7,260 nt of DNA from Thermoplasmata archaeon (lineage in GTDB: Archaea > Thermoplasmatota > Thermoplasmata > WALJ01), in the NCBI GenBank assembly GCA_015522885.1, contig WALJ01000162.1, forward strand, positions 1 through 7,260, in the 5' to 3' direction. The notes beneath the pieces were generated by a model, which was not told the origin of the DNA, ran no database searches, and was given only the letters and a program-made list of their open reading frames with translations. Below, piece after piece: positions 6,108-7,260 of this stretch (positions are counted from its first letter, which is position 1; the number at the start of each line of letters is the position of its first letter). A program made the position numbers and the translations under genes.

Positions 6108-7260
6108 AGCTCATAGGCGGATACACTGAGGAAATGCGCGAGTCCATCAAGAAAGTGGAGAAAACAAGGGCCGAGAGGATGAAAAAATCCTTCGAAGGAA
6201 TGAGCATGGAGGAGAGGGAAGAGGTTCTGAGCAAATACCATCCCGACTATAAGCCCAATAAAAAAAGGGCTGTGAAACTCGGTCCGAACAAGGGAGACAT
6301 AGCCCCCCACGAAGTGGTTGACCTGCTGGAGGCATATCCTCTCATCTCTCCTAAGGACATAGACCTCAAGACCGTAGATTATGATGTTGATGTCCTTATA
6401 ATAGGCGGAGGCGGAGGCGGAACCGTAGCGGCTCTATGGGCAAACAACAACGGGATTCCCCCCGAAGATATGCTGATGGTAACCAAACTCAGGCACGGGG
6501 ATGCGAACTCCATGATGGCACAGGGAGGGATACAGGCCGCGGATAAGGGCGATGATGACCCGATGAGACACTATCTGGATGTTATGGGCGGAGGGCATTT
6601 CGCCAACAAACCCGAACTCGTGGAAGCTCTTGTAAAAGACGCACCTTCCATACTCAAATGGCACGAGGAACTCGGAGTTCAGTATGACAAGAACCCGGAC
6701 GGCACCTATGCGGAAAGACCAGGAGGAGGAACATCAAGGTTCAGACTGCACTCTGCAAAGGACTACACCGGAATGGAGATAATGAGGGTCATAAGGGATG
6801 AGTTCAGGAACAGAAGGATACCTGTTATCGAATTCTCACCCGCCATCGAGCTGATTAAAGACGGAGAAGGGAATGTCGCCGGAGCCGTGCTCTTCAACAT
6901 GGAAACGGAGCAGTACTATGTTGTCAGAGCGAAGGCCACGGTACTCGCCACAGGCGGATTCGGCAGACTACACATACAGGGATTTCCCACGACGAATCAC
7001 TACGGAGCGACGGCTGACGGGCTGGTGATGGCATACAGGGCCGGAGCAAAGCTGAGAGACCTTGATACCGTCCAATATCACCCCACAGGTGCAGCATATC
7101 CGGAACAGATAGTAGGTCTTCTCATCACCGAAAAGGTCAGAGGTATGGGGGCTCAGCCAGTCAACAAGAACGGAGAACTCTTCGTATTTCCGCTTGAGCC
7201 GAGGGATGTCGAGGCCGCATCGTTCATAAGGGAATGTTACGGAAGGAACAACTGCACGGA
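6104..7260 (+). CDS. frdA: FrdA/SdhA-like FAD flavoprotein, N-terminal 385 residues (3' truncated)
   Basis: This is the start of a fumarate reductase/succinate dehydrogenase-family flavoprotein that runs off the right edge. After a charged extension (1-93) comes the FAD Rossmann motif VLIIGGGGGG (97-106), then MMAQGGIQAA (137-146), ATGGFGRL (282-289) and the TADGLVMAYRAGA stretch (303-315). Catalytic residues known from Fcc3, FrdA and L-aspartate oxidase can be placed: His326 (YHPTG), Glu343 and Arg346 (LITEKVRG), and Arg367 in EPRDVEAAS, the likely proton-donor Arg; the 21-residue Arg346-Arg367 spacing equals that of Fcc3. The later His and Arg of the active site lie beyond the window. Asn135 occupies the place of the covalent FAD-binding His, so FAD is probably non-covalent. 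The location is predicted to be cytoplasmic, with no signal peptide. Adjacent FrdB and Hdr genes favour fumarate/succinate chemistry; another enoate or 2-enoyl substrate is possible. No membrane-anchor gene is visible. Confidence 0.87.
   Translation, partial: MKLIGGYTEEMRESIKKVEKTRAERMKKSFEGMSMEEREEVLSKYHPDYKPNKKRAVKLGPNKGDIAPHEVVDLLEAYPLISPKDIDLKTVDYDVDVLIIGGGGGGTVAALWANNNGIPPEDMLMVTKLRHGDANSMMAQGGIQAADKGDDDPMRHYLDVMGGGHFANKPELVEALVKDAPSILKWHEELGVQYDKNPDGTYAERPGGGTSRFRLHSAKDYTGMEIMRVIRDEFRNRRIPVIEFSPAIELIKDGEGNVAGAVLFNMETEQYYVVRAKATVLATGGFGRLHIQGFPTTNHYGATADGLVMAYRAGAKLRDLDTVQYHPTGAAYPEQIVGLLITEKVRGMGAQPVNKNGELFVFPLEPRDVEAASFIRECYGRNNCT
6404..6421 (+). repeat. Tandem hexamer (GGCGGA)x3 in the FAD motif of frdA
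   Basis: Three exact copies of GGCGGA encode the six glycines at residues 101-106. The glycine run is explained by the conserved nucleotide-binding loop; the exact codon alternation makes a short in-frame tandem repeat. Confidence 0.7.

Noticed and set aside
6104..7260. Flavoprotein as L-aspartate oxidase (NadB) or APS reductase alpha subunit
   Set aside because: The non-covalent FAD site and the RDVEAAS motif resemble NadB, but NadB does not come with a dedicated iron-sulfur subunit or Hdr genes. The His/Glu/Arg/Arg set fits the fumarate reductase group, not APS reductase.

Overview
The window lies inside a single, tightly packed plus-strand operon. It holds eight genes, cut at both ends, all for ferredoxin-linked anaerobic energy and carbon metabolism. 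In order they are the C-terminal end of a 2-oxoacid:ferredoxin oxidoreductase alpha subunit (korA), korB, korC, an HdrA-type flavin/iron-sulfur protein with a C-terminal MvhD-like domain, hdrC, hdrB, an FrdB/SdhB-like iron-sulfur protein, and the first 385 codons of an FrdA/SdhA-like flavoprotein. Four junctions are ATGA stop/start overlaps (korA/korB, korB/korC, hdrA/hdrC, frdB/frdA). The other three gaps are 2, 4 and 2 bases. No internal promoter, terminator, RNA gene, mobile element or CRISPR array is visible, and there is no room for one.

Organism: the gene set points to a strict anaerobe. Arginine is written almost only as AGA/AGG (22 of 23 Arg codons in the visible frdA), ATA is common for isoleucine, and by eye GC is near one half. 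Shine-Dalgarno sites are strong (GGAGGTGA, GAGGTGA, AGGAGG). The proteins are rich in Lys, Glu, Arg and Ile. This suits an archaeon (for example a euryarchaeal or Thermoplasmatota-like lineage) or an anaerobic, possibly thermophilic bacterium. The window alone does not decide between them.

How the genes may work together: KorABC interconverts a 2-oxoacid plus CoA (probably 2-oxoglutarate) with the acyl-CoA (succinyl-CoA), CO2 and reduced ferredoxin. HdrABC is a soluble flavin-based electron-bifurcating or confurcating device. HdrB carries both non-cubane cluster motifs and HdrC carries two [4Fe-4S] motifs. The last two genes make a fumarate reductase/succinate dehydrogenase-like pair with the expected catalytic residues. 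Kor and Frd flank the succinyl-CoA/succinate/fumarate part of the TCA cycle, and Hdr sits between them. My inference is a soluble HdrABC-FrdAB complex exchanging electrons between the fumarate/succinate couple, ferredoxin and a thiol/disulfide or similar partner, with Kor making or using the ferredoxin. In the reductive direction, exergonic fumarate reduction could help make the reduced ferredoxin needed for 2-oxoglutarate synthesis.

Points that stand out: the MvhD-like tail of HdrA has lost most of its cluster cysteines; the flavoprotein has Asn where classical FrdA/SdhA have the FAD-linking His, and it has a charged N-terminal extension of about 93 residues; the FrdB-like protein has two HdrC-type [4Fe-4S] motifs instead of the classical [4Fe-4S]/[3Fe-4S] pair. 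Together the parts look like a methanogen thiol:fumarate reductase taken apart and joined to a full HdrABC.
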